Below, piece by piece: positions 1-13,558 of a stretch of 64,000 nt of DNA. Numbering within the stretch: the first letter of the stretch is position 1; the number at the start of each line of letters is the position of its first letter. The DNA is from Paracentrotus lividus (lineage: Eukaryota; Echinodermata; Echinoidea; Camarodonta; Echinidae): assembly GCA_940671915.1 (NCBI GenBank), contig CALNVZ010003426.1:41238204-41302203 (forward strand), in the 5' to 3' direction. The notes below the pieces were generated by a model that ran no database searches, was not told the origin of the DNA, and saw nothing but the letters and a program-made list of their open reading frames with translations. The position numbers were made by a program, and so were the translations under genes.

Positions 1-2579
1 TAGGAGAGAGAAAAAATTCTTTCTTGTGTCTTCCAAAAATTAAATCTGCAAAATAATGATTTTGTTCATATTTGTCAAAAGTACATGTAAATGGAACATT
101 CTCTGCAATCTTTTTTTTTTAAAGAGAGAAAGAAAGAACACCCACATAATTTAGGAGTCTGGGGATACTGTTGACAGCAAACAAGATTTAAGATGTTTGC
201 CAGGCACGGTACATGTATGTAGAAAGAGAAATTGATATCAATGCTATTCTAAACATGGCCGTAAATTAATCCTACATGTAGCCGGAAATCTTTTAGAAGG
301 TTATTCATATCTGAAAATTCTACTTTAATTCTCAGCTTGATCCATAGCCAAATGGGAATTCGGGAGATTTAGGAAATGCAATATTTTTAATAATAAAGAT
401 TAGTGTGATGAAGTTTGGTTAAGGGAAGCAAATTTTTATAAAGTAAGAGGACGAGTGCTAAAATGATGATTTGAAAATTTGAGGATTTATGTTAGACATC
501 CAGATTAATTATCATAATTCAGGTTCAGAAGCAAAGTAAAAGCTATTTTTATGAAAGATCAGGATGATAGAGACAGAATCATTTTCATGTCTGGATTTTT
601 TGTTGTTGTCGGGGATCAGATGTGCAATAACAGATTATTTAATGTTCAAATTTATGTTCTTGATATACCACATCTAAAGATCCATTCTAAGGAAACTGAT
701 GGGAGGACTTTTAAGATTAATCATAACATTTGGGATATGCATTTAATAAATTTTCATCAATCCTTCATTGATGTCTTTCTCTTAATTGTTTCATTTTATT
801 GAAACCATAATCAGATGTACTTCCCTTTTAAATTACCATCCCTCTAGCTATCAATGTGACATTAACAGATTATAACATATCATAATAAATCACTGCAGCC
901 TTTACGTTAGCACTCTTAGTTGGTTAGTGAGAATCAGAAGATTGTAAGCTGCATGATAAGAGCTATGACTATATGCCCTTTTTCATCTCACCAGACGATA
1001 TTTCTCTGACCTTTTCATGAAAATTTGAGCTTTAAATCATGCACAATTGCGGGAAGTATACCCGGGGGCTTTGAGCTTCCATAATTAGCTAAGTAGATAC
1101 AGTAGGATGGACTATGATTGGAAACCCTCTATATTATATTCTGACCTCTAAAAGATTCACTTGAAAATATTTGAGATAGGTAGCATGGAGAGTGAGGTTA
1201 CAGGCTAGTAACCACTCAAAAAAAAAAAATTGTCCTTGATTTAAAGTTATCATTGGAAAGTGAAGATACATAAATAATAGACAGCAGAGAGTGTTAAAAG
1301 ATGCATTTCAATAGAAATTAATTACTGTAACATATAATATCCATTAATATAATAAAATATAATAAAATAATGACAAATTATGGAATCTTATATTTTCATA
1401 ACCATAGGTCTTGCCCAAGTTATGCCTTGCACAGCAGCAACAAGTATATTGCAACAGAAAATCTCTAACCATATGAACAAAATCAAACTTGCCTTGAGGG
1501 GGGTGGGGGATGACTTGCATTGTGAATCACTAAAAAAAAAAAAAAAAAAATCATTAAATTGAAAGTGCAATTTGGTTTTGCAGCATGTATAATTCCAGAA
1601 GAAATGATACTCCTGCCCTTATTTGTTGCATAATTTTATGGACCTTGAAATTTGATTTGAGTGTATACGCTCCCTTTATTCATGACAAGGTTGGTTATTT
1701 TAGTATGCATTAGGTTCTTGAGCTGAAAGCATACATGTATATAACAATCTGCTCCTAATACTCCAGTTTTACAGTCGAGACAAGCACCAGACTGATAATG
1801 AGTACCATACATGTAGGCCTACAATGATACTACTCGGAAGTATCAGAGTGACTATGCTCTGCGTCCCAAGAAAAAACAAAACAGAACAGTTACAATCAGT
1901 AATTTTTATCATCGAAATCAAGCAATTTATGAATGTTAAATCCATGATTTTAAAGCCCTTTTTTTTTTCTTTCAACACCTAGTACAATACAAAAGGACCA
2001 TGCATAGATGAGCAAGACTAGTTTGAAATTTTGATGTCAAAATCAAATTGGACAGATGAAAGCAATGGAGACAATCATTGAGAGATTTGATGAAAGAATC
2101 TGTATAAAGAAAGTAATAGAAATGCTAATGAACCAAACCTGTGTTGCATCCTTCCAAATCCTGCCCACTCATTCTTCACCTTTTTTTTTTTTTTTTTACA
2201 ATTAATTTTCAAACACTTCTTTGTCATCTGTGCCTGGCCTTTGGGAATTGTATCAGATTTCAATGGATAGAAGAAAGGTAAAACTTTAACATGAATAATA
2301 TTTCATTAATTGCTTGCTTTTATGAAGAAAAATTACTAATCATTCCCTTTTTTTTTTTGAGGGGGGGGGGGGTGCACTGTACAGCTTGGTTTGACCAAGT
2401 GACTGTGGGTCAGTCCTGATTATTTATGTGGTCTTTTTAATAGTGAATGTCATAGTGAATGTAATTGCAGATGCTAAAAGAGTAAGTGCCTCTAAATTGG
2501 TCTCAGCACTTAAGTGTGCATGTAAGATTATAGCTGATTTCCCTTGATGTACAGTCAATTTATGTCCTTTGAAATATTA
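1..2579. other. No gene seen
   Basis: AT-rich sequence with A/T and G homopolymers (for example 2346-2372). Reading frames are short, low-complexity and without recognisable domains. Confidence 0.6.
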
Positions 2580-3143
2580 GGTGGTTTGACACCTGCGCTG
2601 CCCGATCTGGAAAAGTTCCCGTAATCTCTGATTGGGTATTCTTACCCTGATCACAAACTACGCGTAATTTTGTAAGTGTGAAACCAAACTACGCGTAATA
2701 TTCCCGAAGATAAATCCCCGTAAATTAGTAGGTACTTCAACAAAATTATGCATAGTTTTGCCAAGGTCGCAGGAACTTTTGTAGTGTGAACAGAAATTAC
2801 GGGAATTTTCTATTCCCCTTTCCTTTTCTTATATATTTCTTTGTCCTTTTTTTTCTTTTTTCCTTCCCCTCTTTCCTTATGTATTTCTTTATTTTTCCTT
2901 CTTTCTTCTCTTTCCTTATGCATTTTTTTGTTTTTTCTTCTTTCCTCTCTTTCCTTATGTATTTCTTTGTTTTTCCTATTTCTTCCCCTTTTTTTTTATA
3001 ACTTCGGGTATTTTCCCTGTAAAAAGACCGTTCGGGCAGGTGTGAACACAAAACACAAATTATGGCTATTTTGGTGAATTGAAACGGTTCTCGTAAATTA
3101 TGGGAATTTTTCCTGATCGGGTACATGTAGTTGTGAATCCGCC
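2580..3143. mobile_element. TIR element carrying a ~47-bp pyrimidine-rich minisatellite
   Basis: Ends GGTGGTTTGACACCTG and CAGGTGTGAACA-like/TTGTGAATCCGCC are imperfect inverted repeats. CCCGATC near both ends and TTCCCGTAAT / ATTATGGGAA inside continue the inverted match. The middle (2829-2990) has about four units around CCTTATGTATTTCTTTG. No coding sequence. Confidence 0.6.
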
Positions 3144-3855
3144 TATTGTCTAGTGAGGGCTTATGAGAGATAACTAAAAGTTAAGAGTTTGTTATGTTTT
3201 TTCTTTTCAAAAGACTTGATATCCTTTGGTAATATGCAATTCAATTATATTGTAACCTGTCATATGGCAAGACTGCATGGGTGAATTTCTGAGTCTCATA
3301 TTTTTGAACAATTTGAGACAAATAAGGGAGACAAAATAATATTGTTTCTAAAACATGCCAATGATCTTCTCCTCATCTTGAATATTGAATTGTTTTTATA
3401 ACTGCTCCCTCCAAGAACAAACTTATAGATTTCATGAATCCTAGGGTAGAAAATAATACCCCAAGTAAATGTGCATTGTCAATATAATTTGATTTTATGC
3501 CCTGGAATGAATATACTATCTGTTCGAAAGTTGATAATGTGATGCTTTTAGTGAAATGTAGGGTGAAATTGAGAATCATGTAGAGGAATGCAGGTGTCAT
3601 ATTCGATAATACAGACGCTTGATATTTGTCTTTCGTAAATCAGATTTTCTTTTTATGAATTTATTTTAAAGACAGTAATATGATTTGTATGAGCAAGTGA
3701 GAATGGACTGATTTTTTTCTCATTCTTTTATGTAAGAAGTTATATTCTTCAAACATGTATTTAGGCATACTATCATATTTTTTCAAATCAAACAGTTCTC
3801 TTTATCATAGTTTTTTCTCAATGGTGCCCGGGATACACCATTTTTACCCTTTAAA

Positions 3856-3858
<3 letters not shown>

Positions 3859-3932
<74 letters not shown>

Positions 3933-3961
3933 ATATAATATATATATAATATATATATATA
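3859..3961. repeat. AT microsatellite
   Basis: About 100 bases of alternating A and T with a few TTA/ATA slips. Can extrude as a cruciform; no gene. Confidence 0.95.
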
Positions 3962-4144
3962 GTTTTATTATGAGTGGGGTGAGGGTTGGGTTTGGAAAGG
4001 AAGGGGGGGTGAAGAATGCAATGTCCTGTATGTTGTTCAGGATTATATTACATACATGTATTGATCTTAATCATCTTTAAGGAATACAGAAATTCCCCAC
4101 GCCACCATTTTAAATTACAATGAATATAAGTACATGTAGGTGCA

Positions 4145-4158
4145 GGGAGGGAGGGAGG

Positions 4159-4208
<50 letters not shown>
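4145..4208. repeat. GGGA then GA microsatellite
   Basis: Five GGGA units run into about 20 GA units on the plus strand. Confidence 0.95.
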
Positions 4209-7200
4209 TTTAACAGCTTGATGGATGCTTTAATTTTTAATTGCCTATGCTTTTGCTCTCAAGGTGACAAATTTCAGCTCATTTCCTTGCCAATATTCAT
4301 ATTAAATGTTGTTGAGCTTTTTATTCCACCATACCTTTGTGCTAACTGGCAGGAATAGACCAATTTATAAGTACATTATTAATGTATGCATAGCCATACC
4401 AGGCAGTATCATACATTATGTAAGTCTATGTTAGGAAACTAATAGGAAATTTACTGGATTTCAGCAAAATGAAAAATTGCAATATTTAAAAGATCCCCCC
4501 CCCAAAAAAAAAAGGGTATCCGACCTGGGCTTGTGAGAAATTTTGTAATGTTTTCAAGTTCATTTTCCACTTAAAGGTGAATTTTATTGTCATAGTGTTT
4601 CACATCTATAGAAGATAGTATATTCACTGGTGTAGTTATTTGATATTAGGGGAGGGGGGGGGGGGCTCGAATATGTATGTAAGAACGGCGTATCTCCATA
4701 ATTTTGGTAAGCTTTCTTGCCCTTTAGGCACTTCTTGGGGTGGGTGGGGGGATTAAGGTTTATCATCACTTCACCAAATGAGCCTAATTATTTAAAAGCA
4801 ACATTGTGCAATGTTTAATTCAATTTCTATTACGATGTGACACAAGATTCTACCTTACTGTCTCTGTATTTGATGTGTACTCACTGTCATTGTTTCTCCA
4901 TTTCTAATGAATTATTGAGAGCCAATATGATGGCAATGTTCCCCAAATAGAACTTTTACTTGATCTGTCAAATTGGCATTAAGAGGTGCAGGCTTTCATC
5001 AGGCAAAGTGGGACTTCAATTATCTCCACAATGGAAATAAATAGAGACGGGGGCTAAGGGGAATTCACTGTCTAAACTCTTCATTAATTAAAAGCCCTAT
5101 GAAAATGAATGCCTGTCAGTGTCTGGGAAATGCATATACTCCATTAATATATGATTAACAATATCAGATATCGAGAGAAAAGAAACTTAGAATATGATAC
5201 TGAGAGCATTGAAAACTTACAAGTATTGCATAACTAGAGCAAAAAAATATGTTCAATACCTAAACTGTAATATTTGCTAAATTATTAATTTAGTGTTTCA
5301 TTTTATTTTCTTTTTTTTGGGGGAGGGTAGATTTACATAAGGCAACAAAAACAATAAATTTATTCCTTTTGTTAAATTCAGGAGCAAAATGTTGTTAAAG
5401 CATGGAACGCAATGCCCAGCACATACATGTATTTAAATCCATGAATTTTCGTGCATGTAATATTCATAATAGTTTACAATAAAAACTTGTCAATGGAATA
5501 AAAGTACAACAAATTACAGCATTTACCTGGAAATAATGCTCTGCAATATTCTGCAATATTCATTATAATACCATCTTTTCAATATGAAATTAAGACAATC
5601 TTCAGGCAAAGCAAATGTCATTTGTTGCCAATTTTGGGATCAAAATCTGTTTCACAAGCCCTTGGGAAAAGGATTGGCCCGAAAGCAGTGAAAGCACGAC
5701 ATCAATGAATTATGGGATTGATGGATGAGTCGGTAATACCACTTCAAAAAGGTATCCTTGATCTCCCTTTCAGTTGCGCCGTGTGTAATGGTCGCTGCCA
5801 TTATCACCCGGCCATTTTTGTGCTCTCGCTTTCGAGCTTCAAAAAGAGGGAAATTTCATGTGCTGATTGATGCCACCGAACAATGGTATTGACCGCTCAA
5901 TTTTGCATTGTGGGTATTTATTACGTGAGGATATGTGATACGGTTAGAGAAAATGATGGGTAGTTTATAACTGAAATTGGATTTTTTTTTATATGAAATT
6001 CTTTGAATGCCCCAGGTATACTCTACATGTTATGCTACTTGTAAAACGATTCTGAACTCTTTGATACGTTGGCTTTTTGGATAGTTTGAAGTATTTTGGT
6101 GGTCTCTATATATTTAACAAGCAAGCATCCCCCAAAAAAGTGTCTTTCAAAGTATGAAGCTTTTCATTTATACAAACCATTCTTTATGATTGTGAATGGA
6201 ATATTGATGAAATAAACATCTAATACAACATTTTTTTGTTGTTGAATTCTCCAAATAGTGTAAAATTATGAAATAGAAGTAGATACCATTGCATACTCCC
6301 CCTTCCAATGTCAATAGGTCAAAGAAAAATTGATTGTAAATACTTTTTCTCAAAGGTTTCTGTTGGTTGCAAAATTGCTTTTGGGGCCACTTTGCGAAAA
6401 TGATGATAAGTTGCTGGTTATATGAGTGTAACCAAATGAGGCATTTGGGGTTTTTGTGGTATATATATAAGTCTATTAGGTACAATATATTATATCATGT
6501 TCGGTTTTGTAAAGGATACTCTGTTTGAAAAATAGAAACTTGATTGAAAATATTGAAAACTGAAACCCGACACCAAAATTATTCACTTGAGAAGCGACAT
6601 TCATATTTTCTTTAAGGATGATATTCAAAGGAACGAAACATACTTGAATTTGTTATAAGAACTTTTGGAGGATGCTTGAAAATGAATTCTGTATTTTGTG
6701 GTGGAGGAGCAAGTCATTTTGTGATACACCTGATTACTGACAAATGCTATAGAACCAAAATTATCATTTTCTAGGAGAAATTATTTTGAAGTATTTGCGT
6801 CTAAAATGTCTGCTGTTGAAAACAATTTTTCAAATGTCTTTTATTTCAAATTATATGGTATTTCCAGGATTTTGCTTCTTCTTGACGAGACATATTTAAG
6901 TGTGCGATTTCCAGTCCTTCTTATGCGGAGGTCACAACTCGTTGTAGGCTCGTGCAATCAACGTAGCCTGCGCTTCATGCACAATGAACGCACAGGTCGT
7001 GGGTCAATTTCTGCGATTCCTGCGTTTCTGTAGCAAGGGTATTGGAAAAACTTCCTGCACGTCGTACAGGCAACGTGCCTGCATGGTACATACGCTGCAT
7101 GAATTTTCTACGAAATCCATCGTAGGGAGTTGCACGTCGAAGGTTCGGCGAGTTGTGACAGCTGCACCATAGGCCTAGCTCCCAATGAGGTATGATTTGC

Positions 7201-7967
7201 AGAAGAATCTTCAACAATGAAGGAGGCAGATTATCCTGAAGAAGTAGAAGAAGGATTGTCATCCTTTTATGATCACATTTCATAATATGAAAGAAGTGAT
7301 TTAGGGTACTTAATTTTACCTCACACTCATATTCAAAATTTCACAAATATTCAACTTGTAAAAAATTGGTGTAATAGACACAATGTGCTTGTTCTTTTCG
7401 TTGGAGTGTTTTCATAACAAACAAATAAATTCATATTATTCAATCTTACCAAAACTCAACCCCATGCAGCCATAACACCAGACTGTCTTAAAACAGATAT
7501 TTTGATTTATGGTCTTATAGAATGCAGGGTGTATGTGTTAACTCATAGACGACTGGTTTATTTCCTTGTAACATGCATTTCTAATAGTCTTGAGCCCAAG
7601 TACATGTACTTTCAGCGCCCCTTTTCTACATGTCAAAAGAAAACATCCACTTGACGCTTAAATCTTTTAAGTGCTACTGTGATCCAATTTTCCAGAATTG
7701 TTTAATTAATTAGGAGGATTTCAAAGATATTACCGATTGGACATATTCTACCAAATGGCTCTGTATGTATCTGTAATATTGAAATTGTGAGATCCTGAGT
7801 TGCATACAATGTTAATACAGTTAGTCCCTTTGGGTATTAAATGCTTTGAAGGTAGATCATAATCTTTTCAGAGCTTTAAGGGCATATCCAGTCCTTCTGT
7901 CTCCAAATAGGTATAGTTTCCAGATTACTGGGCAGAAGTTCATATATGTTTATTTCATTTTGAAAAA

Positions 7968-8345
7968 TCTTGTCACAGAGATGCCAAGTTCAGAGAGTGG
8001 CTGGGCGTGAGATTTACAGCATCGTTTTTGGAAGCAGTGCGCACGCGGCGCGCATTACCATATGTGCGCGCCATACTAACTTGTACACAAAGGAGACTCT
8101 CGCGCACGCTACATATGTAACATATAGTATAAAGCTATCTTGCATATATAACGATCGCCTGCATGAAAACATCGCATTCGCAGTGTTTGTTGCACGACAA
8201 GACTGCCGATTTATAGTTTTTGATATTTTCTCCAGTTTTTTCTGAAGCGTGAGATTATGAGGGCTGGGCAAGTGGGCGGATGATGAGGCGTTGGGGCGTG
8301 AGTCTCACGCCGGGGGCGTGAGACTGGGTAGGTCTGTGGTCATAA
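7968..8345 (-). repeat. Dispersed ~370-bp GC-richer repeat, copy 1
   Basis: Block with GCGCACGCGGCGCGCAT, ACACAAAGGAGACTC and several GTGAGACT/AGTCTCAC segments. Its reverse complement matches 25270-25612 over most of its length (CCTTTGTGTACAA, CGCGTGCGCACTGCTTC, ACTTGGCATCTCT). No coding potential recognised; transposon class unknown. Confidence 0.7.
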
Positions 8346-8535
8346 TACAAGTAATATAACTGAGTAGTCGTAGTAGCTGGACAACTGAAACAAGCCTTTT
8401 TTTCTGTGCATGGTCTGTGTATTTTTTTCCAGAGATCTTTGGTAGATGTAAAAGCATTACCCTTCAATCGTGTAAACAAGATTTGTTTAACTTTTATTTT
8501 TACATTTATTTTATTGTGTTTTTTTTTGCATATTT

Positions 8536-8818
8536 ACTAAATTTGTGGTCCTCTGGAATTGTCACATTATATTGCTGAATAAGCTGAAATTTTTGTGAGG
8601 GTCTTCATTTTCTCAATTTCAACTTTCGTCTGCTCGCGAAATTTCCACTTCAACATAACGCTATTAATAGTAAAGAAAACATCTCAAAAATCTCGAAATT
8701 ACCACTCACGAATTTCAGAAAACTAGTCCAAAATCGTGAAAATATCTGTGCAAAAATGTTTGACTTTACAGTATAACTAAATTATGGTCCTCTGGAATCA
8801 AATGTCACATTATACTAT
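8536..8818. repeat. Decayed MITE remnant flanked by a ~45-bp direct repeat
   Basis: ACTAAATTTGTGGTCCTCTG (8536) recurs as ACTAAATTATGGTCCTCTGG (8777), each followed by GTCACATTATA. Between them 8630-8775 resembles the MITE at 16522 (CGCGAAATTTCCACTT, CGTGAAAATATCTGTG, TTTACAGTATA). Confidence 0.5.
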
Positions 8819-9922
8819 ACAGTGTACTTCTTGACCAGCAAAAACAAGCCGTGCTGAGGATTCATCATAAAAAGAGTTGGTGTGCAGTGTCATCAGTGTG
8901 GGCAGTTAATAACCTTGATAGACAATCACATATTTGACCTGTATTATGTCTTTATATGGGGGAGATTACTAATACAAGGTTATTGCTTTGGACATTTGCG
9001 GCAAATAACAGGAAAGCCATCGCTATTAAGGAAATTGACTGCTGTCAATTAATATCTATGCAGGTGTATTAATGAACGATGGGCAGTTGTTTAAATACAG
9101 TTTGGGCTGTGTATGATCGTACAAAATTTTTTGTTGTTGTTTTGTTTTGTTTTTGTGTGTTGTTTAAGGGCAGATATTTTGAATATAATACTTGATTTCA
9201 GAGTGATGATTAATGATGATCAAAAGGATTTTTATTCCCGCCTAATGGACGAATGTAAATTCAGAAAACATATTTTGGAAATATTCTCTTTAATTAGAAA
9301 ATATGAACCCTCCTTTAACCTCCCCCTTTTTTTGTTATTGCTTTGTTTGTGTTTTTCGTTGTTTTTGTAATAAGTGAAGTTGTTGACTTGTTGAGGTCTG
9401 ATTCTGCATTTTTTTTTGTTGGGGGGGGGATGTTGAAAAATAATGTACCAATACTTGATTTGATCAATTCTAACTCTTCTACGCTCTCAAACAAGCAAAT
9501 GGCAAAGTACTGTGATCGTAAATATAAATGAATAAACCTCTTTCAGTTTCTTATCAGACAATGTGACTATGCCAGGCGTATTAATCTGTGTTTTTATATT
9601 TTGACAATACACCCATTATCCACGCATGCATGCATTAATCAATATGAATGTGCTATCAATAGTGGGGGGGGGGCGGGGGGGTCATACAATGTATAATGTA
9701 TTTGAATTTTCGTACATACAAATCAGGTTAATTCAGGTACCTAATTGTAAAGCCATTTGTAGTGTATGAAGATACAACCATTGTTGCCCTCTAAGGCATA
9801 CAATTTCAAGAGTTTTAGGTTTTTGATGTATATTGTGGCCTACATGCACATGTACAGACTGCTTGAATTTCGGCCCAAGGAAAAATAAGAGAAAGGCTTA
9901 AGCTTGTGAATATAATAACGGT

Positions 9923-9976
<54 letters not shown>

Positions 9977-11558
9977 GAGAGGCAGAGAAAGAGAGAGAGT
10001 AGAAGATGCTTGACTTACAAAAATGTGTCTTCCTTAATGAGGAAAGAGAAGCTTCAGAATTAATGTAATTAATCGCCAATCTATTTATATTAAGGGCTGA
10101 ATTATAAGTCCACCTTGTACTTTCCATACAGTACTACTTTTATACCCAGGGTGATTTTTTTTTTCTTTCTAGCTCTCATGACATTTTTAAAGAGGAATAT
10201 GCTATATGTAGCACCTATTTTGAAACTCCAAACCCCCCATCACCAATCCTCACTAGGCTAATTACGAAATTAATGAGTCCTAGATATATCTCAAAAGACG
10301 ATCTCGTTCTATATTTGAGACCAATTACCCATTTTATATCAGTGTAACTGACACCAGACTGTCGTCATAGTGAACAAAAAAGTGTATTATCTTCTATGGC
10401 CAAGAATTGGTGAGGTTAGAGTTACTGTTGCAATGTGTCTGGGGTGTTGGAAAAGCGCACCAGCCTGGTCAGATGTAATTAGGAGACAGCCGTCATGGAT
10501 GGAAACGATCTTCCTGCAAATATTTAAAAAGGATTGACCTTTTATGAGCAGAGCGTTGATATCTAATCAAAATTCAATAGGCCTAAGAAATGTGTCGCTA
10601 CCAGGCTGGATGGGTGGCTGGTTTTGGATGAATATTGACATTAAGCATGCAACAGTCTAATTTTCATGATGTAAACCGATTGGATTAATTCCATCCTGTT
10701 AATGTATGTCTCATATTCTACCTGTTGTGAATTCTGAAGGTTGCCAGGTTGAAGGTTGATCCAATGGATGGTTTGATATTGAGATTTCAGTGAGTACATT
10801 GTATATGAGCACATACTGATTTAAGGTCTTGAAAACTAAATTCAAAACTGATACAATTGATGAAATTATTACAATTTCGCTTTTATCATTTAGCAAATGG
10901 AAATATATAGTGGCCTAAAGCCCTTGAAATCAAAGTTACACAGCTCTTTGTTTTTCGAAGGTAATTGGTGCATTGATACCAGATCTCAAAATTGCATACG
11001 ATTGTTTTTTTTTAAAGTGATTTCATTTGAAATTCTTTTTTTTGAGAAAATCTTGTCCCGGCCAAAGCCAAATTACATTTTACAAGGTATAAACATGATC
11101 ATAGACAAGTACAATTATAAAATACACTACAATGAAAAGATATGATGGTAACAAAATCATAAGATTTCTGACAAATTTCTAAATACAAAGGGAATACCAA
11201 GAAAGAAACAAAACAGAATGGAGTAGCGATTACATTTCTGATCATTATTCTGTGTACATGTACAGTGTAGGTACTTTTTCTCATTGATGACATGTAGTTC
11301 ATGGGTGAATGGAGATTGTGACGGAACATAGGAGGGGACTGTTTAGAGGCCTATGCCAAATGGAGTGTTAAGAACCCCGGAGTTCAACATCATGAAATAT
11401 GCACAGTGCGTAGCATGCTGTATGACCTCATTAAAAACCGATTACCTGGCATGTAGCTGTTGAGCTCTTCTTGGGTCTGTAATTCATTAGTGGTTAGGGA
11501 AAGTAGAAATGGATTTGTGCTAATTCTGGGATGAAATGGGTGATTTATGAGCTATTAT
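8819..11558. other. No gene seen
   Basis: AT-rich; one GA microsatellite and G-tracts near 9421 and 9664. The stretch 10430-10620 is less biased in composition and could be regulatory, but nothing specific is visible. Confidence 0.55.
9926..9973. repeat. GA microsatellite
   Basis: About 24 GA units, with further GA-rich sequence to 9998. Confidence 0.95.
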
Positions 11559-13558
11559 TGTCCCCGCCGAACGTGTTCGAGCAGGGGACTATGAAACGGG
11601 CTCCGTACGTGTGTGTGTGTGTCCGTCCATCCGTCCGTCCGTCCGTCCGTGCGTCCCGATTATGTTGATCAAAATCTTCAATTTGCTACTCCTTCACCAT
11701 TTTTCATCCGATTTCGATTCTGTTAGCTTTATATGATAGCACTAGGTGATGGCTTCTAAACTTCCTCACAGAATTTTGACCTTTGACCTTTCTCTTTTTT
11801 TACCTTTATTGTACATTGGTTACAAAATGCTACTCCTTCGCCATTTTTCATCCGATTTCCATTTGTTTGCTTTTATGATATAGCACTAGGTGAGGACTAC
11901 AAAAACTTCCTCACGGAATTTTGACTTTTGACCCCTTTGACCTTTGACCTTGATTTTAGGACCTTATATTGTTACTTGGTTACAAAATGCTACTCCTTCG
12001 CCATTTTTCATCCGATTTCGATTTGTTTTGCTTTTATGATATCGCACTACGTGAGGACTACGAAACTTCCTCACGGAATTTCGACTTTTGACCCCTTTGA
12101 CCTTTGAACCTTGATTTTTGACCTATATCTACATTGGTTACAAAATGCTACTCCTTCGCCATTTTTCATCCGATTTCGATTTTGTTTGCTTTATGATATA
12201 GCATAGGTGAGGACTACAAAACTTCCTCACGGAATTTCGACTTTTGACCCCTTTGACCTTGACCTTGATTTTTGACCTATATTGTACATTGGTTACAAAA
12301 TGCTACTCCTTTGCCATTTTTCATCCGATTTCGATTTTGTTTGCTTTATGATATAGCACTAGGTGAGGACTAAAACTTCCTCAGGAATTTTGACTTTTGA
12401 CCCTTTGACCTTTGACCTTGATTTTTGACCTATATTCTACATTGGTTACAAATGCTACTCTTCGCCATTTTTCATCCGATTTCGATTTTGTTTGCTTTAT
12501 GATATAGCACTAGGTGAGACTACAAAACTTCCTCACGGAATTTTGACTTTTGACCCTTTGACCTTTGACTTGATTTTTAAACTATTTTGTACATTGGTTC
12601 AAAATGCTACTCCTTCGCATTTTTCATCCGATTTCGATTTTGTTTGCTTTATGATATAGCACTAGGTGAGGACTACAAAACTTCCTCACGGAATTTTGAC
12701 TTTTGACCCCTTTGACCTTTGACCTTGATTTTTTGACCTATATTGTACATTGGTTACAAAATGCTACTCCTTCGCCATTTTCATCCGATTTCGATTTTGT
12801 TTGCTTTATGATATCGCACTACGTGAGGACTACAAACTTCCTCACGGAATTTCGACTTTTGACCCCTTTGACCTTTGACCTTGATTTTTGACCTATATTG
12901 TACATTGGTTACAAAATGCTACTCCTTCGCCATTTTTCTTCCGATTTCGATTTTGTTTGCTTTATGATATAGCACTAGGTGAGGACTACAAAACTTCCTC
13001 ACGGAATTTTGACTTTTGATCCCTTTGACCTTTGACCTTGTTTTTGACCTATATTCTACATTGGTTACAAAATGCTACTCCTTCGCCATTTTTCATCCGA
13101 TTTCGATTTTGTTGCTTTATGATATAGCACTAGGTGTGACTACAAAACTTCCTCACGGAATTTGACTTTTTGACCCCTTTGACCTTGATTTTTGACCTAT
13201 ATTGTACATTGTTACAAAATGCTACTCCTTGCCATTTTTCATCCGATTCGATTTTGTTTGCTTTATGATATAGCACTAGGTGAGGACTACAAAACTTCCT
13301 CACTGAATTTTGACTTTTGACCCCTTTGACCTTTGACCTTGATTATTGACCTATATGTACATTGGTTACAAAATGCTACTCCTTCGCCATTTTCATCCGA
13401 TTTCGATTTTGTTTGCTTTATGATATAGCACGATAATCTATTTGTACATTGGCTACAAAATGCTACTTCTTCGCATTTTTTACCCGATTTCGATTCGTTT
13501 GCCTTATGTATAGCACTGATCGTGATATAATGGGAATTTTACATTATCGGCGGGGACA
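11559..13558. mobile_element. 2-kb TIR element composed of ~155-bp tandem repeats
   Basis: Ends TGTCCCCGCCGA and TCGGCGGGGACA are perfect 12-bp inverted repeats. After a GT/CCGT microsatellite (11610-11655) come about 12 copies of a ~155-bp unit: GCTACTCCTTCGCCATTTTT, CATCCGATTTCGATTTTG, TATGATATAGCACTAGGTGA, CTTCCTCACGGAATTTTGAC, then TTTGACC runs. Unit starts were seen near 11834, 11995, 12153, 12308, 12459, 12612, 12769, 12924, 13080, 13227 and 13381; the last is truncated. No gene: reading frames there are repeat translations. Possibly a non-autonomous transposon whose core amplified. Confidence 0.85.

Larger units (their letters stand above)
3144..7967. other. No gene seen
   Basis: Non-coding AT-rich DNA apart from the two microsatellites listed. 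5760-5940 and 6930-7180 have higher complexity and GC content but no splice-bounded frame that I recognise. Confidence 0.55.

Noticed and set aside
2786-3126. Open frames on both strands (F-rich; K/E-rich)
   Set aside because: Translations of the pyrimidine-rich minisatellite inside the TIR element.
6975-7283. Overlapping frames on both strands in a GC-richer block
   Set aside because: No recognisable domain, no splice context, and equally good frames on opposite strands.
11683-13500. CRISPR-like regular repeats
   Set aside because: Units are contiguous ~155-bp tandem repeats without unique spacers, in animal DNA.
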